Source: Chitinophaga pendula (lineage in GTDB: Bacteria; Bacteroidota; Bacteroidia; Chitinophagales; Chitinophagaceae). From it: a DNA stretch of 64,000 nucleotides. The stretch spans positions 6,807,501-6,871,500 of the forward strand of contig NZ_CP077769.1 of the NCBI RefSeq assembly GCF_020386615.1, given 5' to 3'. The translations under genes and the position numbers were made by a program. Numbering within the stretch: position 1 is the first letter of the stretch; each line of letters starts with the position of its first letter. The notes under the pieces are model-generated. The model saw nothing but the letters and a program-made list of their open reading frames with translations. It had not been told where the DNA came from and searched no databases. Shown here one piece after another: positions 16,317 to 23,745 of the stretch.

Positions 16317-17318
16317 ATGGAAAATACTTCGTACGATATCCGTCAACTGAATGAAAAGATCCACCAGGCCAGCGCTTTCGTAGACCTGCTCAACCTCGAA
16401 CTGGGCAAAGTCATCGTCGGCCAGCGTTATATGGTTGAAAGACTGCTCATCGGCCTCCTCGCCCAGGGGCACGTCCTCCTGGAAGGGGTACCCGGATTGG
16501 CTAAAACACTTTCCATCAAGTCCCTGTCATCCGCTATCAATGCCAAATTCAGCCGTATCCAGTTCACACCCGATCTACTCCCTGCTGACGTGGTAGGTAC
16601 CATGATATACAACCAGCAACGCAACGAATTCGTCGTACGCCGCGGCCCCATCTTCGCCAACTTCATCCTGGCAGATGAGATCAACCGCGCCCCGGCAAAA
16701 GTGCAAAGCGCCCTCCTGGAAGCCATGCAGGAAAAACAGATCACCATCGGTGATACCACCTTCAAACTCGAAGAACCCTTCCTCGTACTGGCCACCCAGA
16801 ACCCGATAGAACAGGAAGGTACCTACACCCTGCCCGAAGCTCAGGTAGACCGCTTCATGCTTAAAGTGGTAATAGGATACCCGACCAAAGAAGAAGAAAG
16901 ACATATCATCCGCCAGAACCTCAATCCGGAAGGCGCCACCGCTATTCAACCAGTCATCCAGCCTGCCGATATTCTCAACGCCCGTAAACTCGTTCGCGAA
17001 GTATACATGGACGAAAAGATCGAACGCTATATCATCGATATCGTATTCGCTACCCGTAACCCGGAAGAATATAAACTGCAGAAACTAAAACCGCTCATCG
17101 CGTACGGCGGATCCCCCAGAGCCAGCATCAACCTCGCACTGGCCGCCAAAGCATATGCCTTCACCAAACGCCGTGGATACGTCATCCCCGAAGATGTACG
17201 CAGCATCTGCTTCGATGTAATGAGACACCGCGTCGGCCTCACCTACGAAGCCGAAGCTGAAAACGTGACCAGCGAAAACATCCTGAGCGAAATCCTTAAC
17301 GTAGTAGAAGTGCCTTGA
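16317..17318 (+). CDS. MoxR family AAA+ ATPase
   Basis: 333 residues; chaperone-like ATPase thought to remodel or activate partner proteins, usually with von Willebrand A proteins encoded beside it. Walker A GVPGLAKT at 57-64, Walker B FILADEIN with Asp121-Glu122, sensor 1 LATQNPIEQEGTYTLPEAQVDRF (in parts LATQNPIEQEGTY and LPEAQVDRF). Start ATG at 16317. Leads a four-gene + strand operon with DUF58, DUF4381/BatD-like and BatA genes, the Bacteroidota 'Bat' aerotolerance arrangement. Confidence 0.96.
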   Translation: MENTSYDIRQLNEKIHQASAFVDLLNLELGKVIVGQRYMVERLLIGLLAQGHVLLEGVPGLAKTLSIKSLSSAINAKFSRIQFTPDLLPADVVGTMIYNQQRNEFVVRRGPIFANFILADEINRAPAKVQSALLEAMQEKQITIGDTTFKLEEPFLVLATQNPIEQEGTYTLPEAQVDRFMLKVVIGYPTKEEERHIIRQNLNPEGATAIQPVIQPADILNARKLVREVYMDEKIERYIIDIVFATRNPEEYKLQKLKPLIAYGGSPRASINLALAAKAYAFTKRRGYVIPEDVRSICFDVMRHRVGLTYEAEAENVTSENILSEILNVVEVP

Positions 17319-17375
17319 TCTCACTCCTCCTACACCCATACCGTCGCTCTCATTTGATCACCAAATCGCCCACAC

Positions 17376-18242
17376 GTGGATACAGCAGAAATACTCAAAA
17401 AGGTAAGACAGATCGAAATAAAAAGTAAAGGACTTACCAACCATATTTTTGCAGGCGAATATCACAGCGCCTTCAAAGGAAGAGGTATGTCATTCAGCGA
17501 AGTAAGAGAATACCAGTTCGGCGACGACGTACGCGCCATCGACTGGAATGTGACCGCCCGATTCAATCACCCCTTCATAAAAATATTCGAAGAAGAACGC
17601 GAACTCACCGTAATGCTGCTCGTCGACGTCAGCGAAAGCTCCGTCTTCGGTACAGTAAAACAAAATAAACGGAACCTGCTCACCGAACTATGCGCAGTAC
17701 TCGCCTTCTCCGCAATTAAAAACAATGACAAAGTAGGCGTGATATTTTTCTCCGATGGCGTGGAAAAATATATCCCACCCAAAAAAGGAAAATCGCATAT
17801 CCTCTTCATCGTTCGTGAACTACTGTCCTTTACCCCAAAACGTAAAGGCACCAACATCAACGAAACACTACGGTTCTTCAATAATGCAGCGAAAAAACGT
17901 AGTATCGTATTCCTACTCAGCGACTTCCTCTCCGGCAACTATCAGGATGCCCTCAATATCGCCTCCAAAAGACATGATATGGTCGGCATCCACGTCTACG
18001 ACCAGCGCGATAAAGAACTGCCGTCCGTAGGCCTTATCCAGATGGCAGATGCCGAAACAGGAACACAGCAATGGATAGATACAGCAGATAAAAGAGTAAG
18101 ACAGTACTACACACAGCAATTCCAGCAACACGTACAGTACTGCCGCAACGCCTTCATGAAAAGTGGCGCAGAACTCATCAGCGTAAGAACCGATGAAGAC
18201 TACGTCAAGGCATTACAGGGTTTTTTCCTCAAGAGAGCATAA
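17376..18242 (+). CDS. DUF58 domain-containing protein
   Basis: 288 residues. Starts at a GTG (17376), giving the family's usual opening MDTAEILKKVRQIEIKSK. The DUF58 signature is present: EYHSAFKGRGMSFSEVREYQ, DDVRAIDWNVTAR and IKIFEEERE, followed by a VWA-like segment with LLVDVSESSVFG (DxSxS metal site). Partner of the MoxR ATPase; presumed cytosolic or membrane-peripheral adaptor. Separated from moxR by 57 bases and from the next gene by 23. Confidence 0.93.
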   Translation: MDTAEILKKVRQIEIKSKGLTNHIFAGEYHSAFKGRGMSFSEVREYQFGDDVRAIDWNVTARFNHPFIKIFEEERELTVMLLVDVSESSVFGTVKQNKRNLLTELCAVLAFSAIKNNDKVGVIFFSDGVEKYIPPKKGKSHILFIVRELLSFTPKRKGTNINETLRFFNNAAKKRSIVFLLSDFLSGNYQDALNIASKRHDMVGIHVYDQRDKELPSVGLIQMADAETGTQQWIDTADKRVRQYYTQQFQQHVQYCRNAFMKSGAELISVRTDEDYVKALQGFFLKRA

Positions 18243-18265
18243 GTTTAAAGCGGAGCAAAAGTATA

Positions 18266-19291
18266 ATGAACAAACACATCATAGTCAGAAGCCTTATCAT
18301 ATGCATGCTGTTAGGCTATGTATTATGTCCTGCCAGGTCCGTTGCACAACACTATATCGACATACAGGCCAAAACGGATACAGACAAAATACGCCTCGGC
18401 GAACAGGTGCGGCTGCAACTGTCCGCCAAAGTACAATTGCAGGTCCTGAAAGGTGCCGCCTATAAGATCGTATTCCCTAATATCCCCGACTCATTCGGTC
18501 ACTTCGAACTGGTAGAACGAAGCCCCCTCGATACCTCCGGCGACGAAAGCGAAAAGTTCTTTAAACAGACCTTTACCCTCACCAGCTTCGACTCCGGTCA
18601 TTGGGAAATACCCGCACTCAAATTCGAAGTATACTCCACCACCGATGGTTCCTACGACTCCGTATTCACACAACCGGTCCCCATCGATGTCAATACCGTC
18701 TCCGTAGATACCACCAAAGCTTTTAAACCGATCAAAAGCGTACGCTCCGTACCGTGGAACTTCTGGGATTACTGGATATGGTTCGCCGCCGGACTAGTTC
18801 TCATCATCGCCGCAATCGGATTATGGCTTTACCTCCGCAAACGGAATAAAGTAAAACCACCACCACCGCCTGCACCTAAAGTAGCACCGCACGAACTGGC
18901 CCTGAGGGAACTCCACCAGCTCGCGTCAGAAAAACTATGGCAGCAAGGCGATGTCAAAGGATACTATACTCGTATGACAGACATCCTGCGCAACTACTTC
19001 GAACAGCAATTCAATATCGCTGCCCTCGAACAAACCAGCGCCGAACTGCTGCAAAACATAAAACCAATTACCATACTCAGCCAGCAACGCGATAAGTTAA
19101 GGACCATCCTCACCATCGCCGACCTGGCCAAATTCGCCAAACTACAACCCTCCCCGGATGAACATGAGGACTGCCTGAACAAATCACTGGAAATAGTAGA
19201 ATGGACCAAACCCAAAGCTGAAACGATCACACCCGCAACAGATGCTAACACACCGGCAAACCCAACCGGCAACACTGGTGAAGCACAATAA
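18266..19291 (+). CDS. DUF4381 / BatD-like membrane protein of the Bat operon
   Basis: 341 residues. Signal peptide (about 1-28) then a beta-rich extracytoplasmic domain (about 30-150) like the oxygen-tolerance (BatD) repeat, one transmembrane helix (about 174-192, FWDYWIWFAAGLVLIIAAIG in part), a proline-rich junction (KPPPPPAPK) and a helical cytoplasmic domain with the DUF4381-type motif LRELHQLASEKLWQQGDVKGYYTRMTDILRNYFEQQF (in parts LRELHQLASEKLWQQGD and YYTRMTDILRNYFEQ). Membrane link between MoxR/DUF58 and the VWA protein; exact role unknown. Confidence 0.82.
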   Translation: MNKHIIVRSLIICMLLGYVLCPARSVAQHYIDIQAKTDTDKIRLGEQVRLQLSAKVQLQVLKGAAYKIVFPNIPDSFGHFELVERSPLDTSGDESEKFFKQTFTLTSFDSGHWEIPALKFEVYSTTDGSYDSVFTQPVPIDVNTVSVDTTKAFKPIKSVRSVPWNFWDYWIWFAAGLVLIIAAIGLWLYLRKRNKVKPPPPPAPKVAPHELALRELHQLASEKLWQQGDVKGYYTRMTDILRNYFEQQFNIAALEQTSAELLQNIKPITILSQQRDKLRTILTIADLAKFAKLQPSPDEHEDCLNKSLEIVEWTKPKAETITPATDANTPANPTGNTGEAQ

Positions 19292-19328
19292 AACGGGAAC
19301 ATGGTAAAGCGTAAATTGTAACTGACTG

Positions 19329-20339
19329 ATGGATTTATCGATCTGGAAAAATATAGCGTTCGCTCACCCCTTCTTCTTCGCACTCCTGCTGCTGATACCC
19401 TTCATGGTATACTGGCAGCTCAAACGCAGCGCAAAGAAAAAAGGTGCCATGCGCATCTCCTCCCTCGACGCATTGAAAGCATTGCCGGTATCCTGGAAAG
19501 TACGGTTCCGCCCCCTCCTGCTCGTACTGCGCCTCCTGGCCTTCACAGCACTGGTAGTGGCACTGGCTCGCCCGCAAACATCCAATACCTCCGAAAATAT
19601 CGATAGCGAAGGCATCGATATCGTACTCAGCATCGACATCTCCGGTAGTATGCTCGCCGAAGACCTCCAACCCAACAGGATGGAAGCAGCTAAAAAAGTA
19701 GCCTTCGACTTCGTCGACCGCCGCATCAGCGACCGTATCGGCCTCGTCATCTTCTCCGGCGAAAGCTTCACCCAATGCCCCATCACCACCGATCACGCCG
19801 TACTCAAAAACCAGGTCATGCAGATCAAAAGCGGCATGCTCCAGGATGGTACCGCCATCGGGATGGGCCTCGCCACCGCAGTAGATCGGCTCCGTAGCAG
19901 CAAAGCCAAAAGTAAGGTCATCATCCTCCTCACCGATGGTGTCAACAATACCGGCCTCGTCGATCCGCTCACCGCCCTCGAAATCAGCAAAGCATTTAAG
20001 ATACGCGTATATACCATCGGTGTCGGCACCTATGGCAAAGCGCCATTCCCCATGACCATGCCCGATGGCAGCATCCAAATGCAAATGCAGGACGTACAGA
20101 TCGATGAGCCACTCATGAAAAAGATCTCCACCGAAACCGGGGGTAAATACTTCCGCGCTACCAGCAACCGAGAATTACAGAATATCTATAGCGAGATCGA
20201 TAAACTCGAAAAGACCAAAGTAGAGATCACCTCCTACAAACGGTTCGCAGAACACTTTTTCCCCTTCGCCATACTGGCACTTGCCTGCCTCCTGCTCGAA
20301 GTACTGCTGCGATATACCGTATTCAGAAGCTTACCGTAA
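19329..20339 (+). CDS. BatA-like VWA domain membrane protein
   Basis: 336 residues. Two N-terminal transmembrane helices (about 10-28 and 60-80) and one at the C-terminus (about 308-328) flank a von Willebrand factor A domain. Its metal-ion-dependent adhesion site is complete: Asp103-Ser105-Ser107 in SIDISGSM, with a downstream LTDGVNNTG. Corresponds to BatA of the Bacteroides aerotolerance locus, where the complex helps survival under oxygen or envelope stress. BatB, BatC and the large BatD that often follow are not here; rsgA comes next. Confidence 0.92.
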   Translation: MDLSIWKNIAFAHPFFFALLLLIPFMVYWQLKRSAKKKGAMRISSLDALKALPVSWKVRFRPLLLVLRLLAFTALVVALARPQTSNTSENIDSEGIDIVLSIDISGSMLAEDLQPNRMEAAKKVAFDFVDRRISDRIGLVIFSGESFTQCPITTDHAVLKNQVMQIKSGMLQDGTAIGMGLATAVDRLRSSKAKSKVIILLTDGVNNTGLVDPLTALEISKAFKIRVYTIGVGTYGKAPFPMTMPDGSIQMQMQDVQIDEPLMKKISTETGGKYFRATSNRELQNIYSEIDKLEKTKVEITSYKRFAEHFFPFAILALACLLLEVLLRYTVFRSLP

Positions 20340-20368
20340 CAAAACATACATAACATCATATTGCACCC

Positions 20369-20397
20369 GCCCGTCAGAAATACTCCTTTTGACGGGC
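20369..20397 (+). terminator. 3' hairpin of the Bat operon
   Basis: GCCCGTCA (20369-20376) and TGACGGGC (20390-20397) with a T-containing loop; no T-run follows, so it is a weak terminator or an attenuating hairpin before rsgA. A TACCTTTA box (20424-20431) just after it may start rsgA transcription. Confidence 0.4.
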
Positions 20398-20456
20398 ACC
20401 TTACGCCCAAATCCCAAATTACCTACCTTTACACCTGATCCATTAACAATTATCTA

Positions 20457-21386
20457 TTGCAGGCAACTATATACAAATCTACCGGCAGCTGGTACCTCAC
20501 CAAAACAGACGAAGGCGTTAGCTACCAGGCCCGCATGAAAGGGCTGTTCAAAAAAGATGAGGATATCACCTCTACCAACCCTATCGCCGTAGGCGACAGG
20601 GTAGAGATCGTAGAGGAAGATAAAGACGCAGGTACCGCTATGATCACCGCCATCGGCGACCGTCGCAACTATATCGTGCGCAGCTCCCCACAGGGCCGCC
20701 ATAAAAAACATATCGTAGCCGCCAACCTCGACCAGGCCATGCTCATCTGCACCGTCAAAGAACCCCGTACCTCACAGGGATTCATCGACCGGTTCCTCGT
20801 CACCGCCGCCGCATACCATATACCAGTCATCCTGGTATTCAATAAAAAAGACTTGTTCAAACAGAAAGAGATAGAAAAATACGCAGAACTGGAAGAAGTG
20901 TATACCAACATCGGCTACAAAGTACTGCTCATATCCGCCGCAAAAGACGCCTCCATGGCCGCTGTCGAAGAACAATTACATAACAGGACCACCCTCATGT
21001 CCGGCCACTCCGGCGTCGGGAAATCCTCTATTATCAACAGGCTCCTGCCCGAATTACAACTGAAAACAAAAGAAGTAAGCGGATGGAGCGGCAAAGGCCT
21101 CCACACCACCACCTTCGCCGAAATGTTCGACCTCCCAGGTGGTGGCCGCCTCATCGATACCCCCGGCGTAAGAGAGTTCGGGATCGTAGATATCCCCAAA
21201 ACAGAACTATCCCACTACTTCCTCGAAATGCAACCCTACATCACCCAATGCCAGTTTAATAACTGCCTGCATATTAATGAACCGGGATGCGCTGTAAAGA
21301 AAGCCGTTCAAGAAGGCGAAATAGATGCAGAACGCTATGTTAGCTATGCTACCATGCTCGATACTATACAGGAAGAATTATATTGA
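20457..21386 (+). CDS. rsgA: Ribosome small subunit-dependent GTPase A
   Basis: 309 residues; circularly permuted GTPase that checks late maturation of the 30S subunit. N-terminal OB-fold (KSTGSWYLTK ... GDRVEIVEED), then the G4 motif NKKD at 129-132 ahead of the P-loop GHSGVGKSS at 183-191 and the G3 motif DTPG at 234-237, the permuted order that defines the family. C-terminal zinc ligands Cys265, Cys270, His272 and Cys278 are complete. The only sensible start is a TTG (20457), giving MQATIYKSTGSWY. Confidence 0.96.
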   Translation: MQATIYKSTGSWYLTKTDEGVSYQARMKGLFKKDEDITSTNPIAVGDRVEIVEEDKDAGTAMITAIGDRRNYIVRSSPQGRHKKHIVAANLDQAMLICTVKEPRTSQGFIDRFLVTAAAYHIPVILVFNKKDLFKQKEIEKYAELEEVYTNIGYKVLLISAAKDASMAAVEEQLHNRTTLMSGHSGVGKSSIINRLLPELQLKTKEVSGWSGKGLHTTTFAEMFDLPGGGRLIDTPGVREFGIVDIPKTELSHYFLEMQPYITQCQFNNCLHINEPGCAVKKAVQEGEIDAERYVSYATMLDTIQEELY

Positions 21387-21406
21387 CCGGCAACGCCATA
21401 AATGAC

Positions 21407-21574
21407 TTAAAACAGGCCCAGGAACTTCTTTTTCTTGGGCTTGCTCATATCATCCAGCACCTTCTCAGCACCCCAGTTCTTACGCGGCGTCGGACACCCC
21501 GTCTTCACCTTGCCTACCCGGCACGACGATAAGGCCACAATACCTGCGATCAGTAAAATGATGATTGTACGCAT
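21407..21574 (-). CDS. Small lipoprotein, 55 residues
   Basis: Reads MRTIIILLIAGIVALSSC at the N-terminus, a short lipoprotein signal with lipobox LSSC (Cys18), so the mature peptide is only 38 residues, with one more Cys (VKTGCPTPRKNW) and a lysine-rich tail KPKKKKFLGLF. Start ATG at 21574, stop at 21407. Not long enough to be caught by usual ORF cut-offs. It stands in tandem with another small lipoprotein of similar layout (lipid-modified Cys, then a Cys a few residues later, then a basic tail). Function unknown. Confidence 0.6.
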   Translation of the reverse strand: MRTIIILLIAGIVALSSCRVGKVKTGCPTPRKNWGAEKVLDDMSKPKKKKFLGLF

Positions 21575-21667
21575 AAATATGATCAGTTAAAAGGATACCA
21601 GATAGCTACACCCGGCACCCGTACGCTTGATGTAACGCACCTCCAACAGGATTTCTGATAACAAACA

Positions 21668-21823
21668 TCAGAATACCCGGCCGTTCATCTGACGACTCGA
21701 CTTACGGTTCTGTTTCTTAATATCTTTTGTGTAAAAATTATTGGCGGAACAGCCTTTTTCCTGGGTGGCACAGGCCGTACCAAGGATCGTGCATAGCAGT
21801 AATAGGGCCACTAGCTTTTTCAT
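21668..21823 (-). CDS. Small lipoprotein, 51 residues
   Basis: From the ATG at 21823: MKKLVALLLLCTILGTAC, lipobox GTAC with Cys18, then a 33-residue mature peptide with one further Cys (EKGCSANN) and a strongly basic C-terminal part (KDIKKQNRKSSRQMNGRV). A longer in-frame start at 21913 would bury the signal peptide and is rejected. Same strand and same design as the 55-residue neighbour; gap of 93 bases. Function unknown. Confidence 0.6.
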   Translation of the reverse strand: MKKLVALLLLCTILGTACATQEKGCSANNFYTKDIKKQNRKSSRQMNGRVF

Positions 21824-21927
21824 AGGAGGTATATTGACAGTTGTAAATAGCTTTAGAAATGCAATATAGTCTTTTTTATTAATGCCAGGGCCCAGTCGCC
21901 AACCCGCTCCCACACCCCGACATCCGG

Positions 21928-22440
21928 TTATTTAAACCATTCACTGTACATCAGGTAGTTATTCGCAATACGGTCTATCTCACCATGCGTCGCCTCCTTA
22001 TTGATCTCTTTCACCTTCTTGGCGGGTACACCCGCCCATATCGTCCCCGACTCCACCCGGGTACCTTCCAGTATCACCGCTCCCGCCGCTATGATCGTAT
22101 TGCGCTCGATATAAGCATTGTCCATCACGATCGCACCCATACCGATCAGCACATTGTCCTCCACCGTACAACCATGCACGATCGCATTGTGCCCAATAGA
22201 TACATTGTTACCGATCACCGTCTGCGTCTTCTCATACGTGCAATGGATCACCGCACCATCCTGTACATTCACCTTATCACCCATGCGGATACTATTCACA
22301 TCTCCACGCACCACCGCGTTGAACCAGATACTGCAATCACTCCCCGTGATAACATCTCCGACAATAGTAGCATTCGGCGCTACAAAACAATTCTCGCCTA
22401 ATTGCGGAAGAACTCCCTTAACTGGTAATATAACAGGCAT
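21928..22440 (-). CDS. Gamma carbonic anhydrase-like hexapeptide-repeat protein
   Basis: 170 residues, left-handed beta-helix built from imperfect hexapeptides (VGDVITGSDCSIWFNAVVRGDV region through about residue 130). The gamma-class zinc histidines are placed as expected: His67 region in GAVIHC, and SIGHNAIVHG supplying two more. YrdA/PaaY-like proteins of this kind often have weak or no carbonic anhydrase activity, so the enzyme role is uncertain. Trimeric by family. Minus-strand TACATTTG at 22483-22476 is a possible promoter. Confidence 0.9.
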   Translation of the reverse strand: MPVILPVKGVLPQLGENCFVAPNATIVGDVITGSDCSIWFNAVVRGDVNSIRMGDKVNVQDGAVIHCTYEKTQTVIGNNVSIGHNAIVHGCTVEDNVLIGMGAIVMDNAYIERNTIIAAGAVILEGTRVESGTIWAGVPAKKVKEINKEATHGEIDRIANNYLMYSEWFK

Positions 22441-22475
22441 GTCATCTAAGTTTTACAGGTAGCACAATAGCTACC

Positions 22476-22483
22476 CAAATGTA
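22476..22483 (-). promoter_or_regulatory. Possible -7 box for the hexapeptide protein
   Basis: TACATTTG on the minus strand, 36 bases before the start codon at 22440. Confidence 0.4.
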
Positions 22484-22532
22484 CGTAATACTACTAAGCC
22501 CTCAGCTAATAACATATTAGCCTTTTCTTGCG

Positions 22533-22540
22533 TAACTTTG
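22533..22540 (+). promoter_or_regulatory. -7 box of the aminotransferase gene
   Basis: TAACTTTG ends seven bases before the ATG at 22548, implying a leaderless or nearly leaderless mRNA. Confidence 0.5.
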
Positions 22541-22547
22541 AACCCTT

Positions 22548-23744
22548 ATGAACAACAGGCAAATATTCCTGCGGAATGTAGCGCAGACCTCCGATGCCCC
22601 GCTCGCATTGGAAATCGTCAAAGCAGAAGGAATGTACATGTGGGACGCAAATGGCAAAAAAATACTGGACCTCATCGCCGGCATAAGCGTGTGTAACGTC
22701 GGCCATTGCCACCCCGCTGTAGTGAATGCCATCCAGACACAGGCCGCCCAATACATGCACCTCCTGGTATATGGCGAACTGGTACAATCCCCGCAGGTAG
22801 CCTACGCACAACTGTTAGTCAATCACCTCCCCGGATCGCTCAACAGCGTATATTTCACCAACTCCGGCGCTGAAGCAATAGAAGGTGCCATGAAACTCTC
22901 CAAACGCTACACCGGCAGAACAGAGATCATCGCTTTCAAAAATAGCTATCATGGCTCCACACAAGGTGCCCTCAGCATCCTGGGCGACGAATACTGGCGC
23001 AATGCCTACCGACCCCTCCTCCCGGATATACAACACCTCGATTATAATCAGTTCGAGGCCATAGATCATATCACCACCCGCACCGCCTGCGTGATCGCAG
23101 AAACCGTGCAGGGAGAAGCGGGAGGTAAAGTCCCCCAACAGGAATGGCTGCAAGCCCTGCGCGCAAAATGTACCGAAGTAGGCGCACTGCTCGTACTCGA
23201 TGAAGTACAGTGCGGCATGGGGCGCAATGGCTCATTATGGGCATTCGAACAATTCGGTATCATCCCCGATATACTCATCCTGGGTAAAGCATTGGGTGGC
23301 GGCATGCCCCTCGGCGCTTTCATCGCCGATCGCAACATCATGTGGAGCCTCACCTCAGACCCCGTACTGGGCCATATCACCACCTTCGGTGGCCACCCGG
23401 TCAACTGCGCCGCAGGCATGGCCGGCATGCAGGCGCTCCTCGCCGAAAACCTGCTCGATACCGTCCACCAGAAATCACAGTGGTTCCGCGAATACCTCCA
23501 ACATCCCGCCATCAAAAGCGTCCGGGGAATGGGCCTCCTCCTCGCCGTAGAGTTGGAAAATTTCACTCTCAATAAACAAGTGATCGACTATTGCATAGAA
23601 AATGGCGTACTCACAGACTGGTTCCTCTTCGCGCCCGAATGCATACGCATAGCGCCTCCGCTCATCATCACGCAAGAACAGATACGTGTCGCCTGCGACA
23701 CCATCCTCGCCGGTTTAGATAAATTCGCTGGGAAAAAAAGATAG
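22548..23744 (+). CDS. Class III PLP-dependent aminotransferase
   Basis: 398 residues; transfers an amino group using pyridoxal phosphate. Schiff-base Lys247 in LGKALGGGMPLG, cofactor Asp218 in LVLDEVQCGMGR, phosphate-binding GAEAIEGAMK (about 107-116) and aromatic stacking segment YHGST. Resembles acetylornithine / ornithine / 4-aminobutyrate aminotransferases; the general annotation aspartate aminotransferase family is safest since no arginine or lysine synthesis genes adjoin it. Its stop is separated by one base from the stop of the convergent DUF5686 gene. Confidence 0.92.
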   Translation: MNNRQIFLRNVAQTSDAPLALEIVKAEGMYMWDANGKKILDLIAGISVCNVGHCHPAVVNAIQTQAAQYMHLLVYGELVQSPQVAYAQLLVNHLPGSLNSVYFTNSGAEAIEGAMKLSKRYTGRTEIIAFKNSYHGSTQGALSILGDEYWRNAYRPLLPDIQHLDYNQFEAIDHITTRTACVIAETVQGEAGGKVPQQEWLQALRAKCTEVGALLVLDEVQCGMGRNGSLWAFEQFGIIPDILILGKALGGGMPLGAFIADRNIMWSLTSDPVLGHITTFGGHPVNCAAGMAGMQALLAENLLDTVHQKSQWFREYLQHPAIKSVRGMGLLLAVELENFTLNKQVIDYCIENGVLTDWFLFAPECIRIAPPLIITQEQIRVACDTILAGLDKFAGKKR

Positions 23745-23745
23745 A

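Noticed and set aside
19335..20084. 249-residue minus-strand frame within batA
   Set aside because: Opposite-strand shadow caused by codon bias (third-position C on the + strand); composition is implausible (very rich in Gly, Glu and Asp).
20369..20397. Riboswitch before rsgA
   Set aside because: Only a simple hairpin is visible, with no conserved core of a known riboswitch class.
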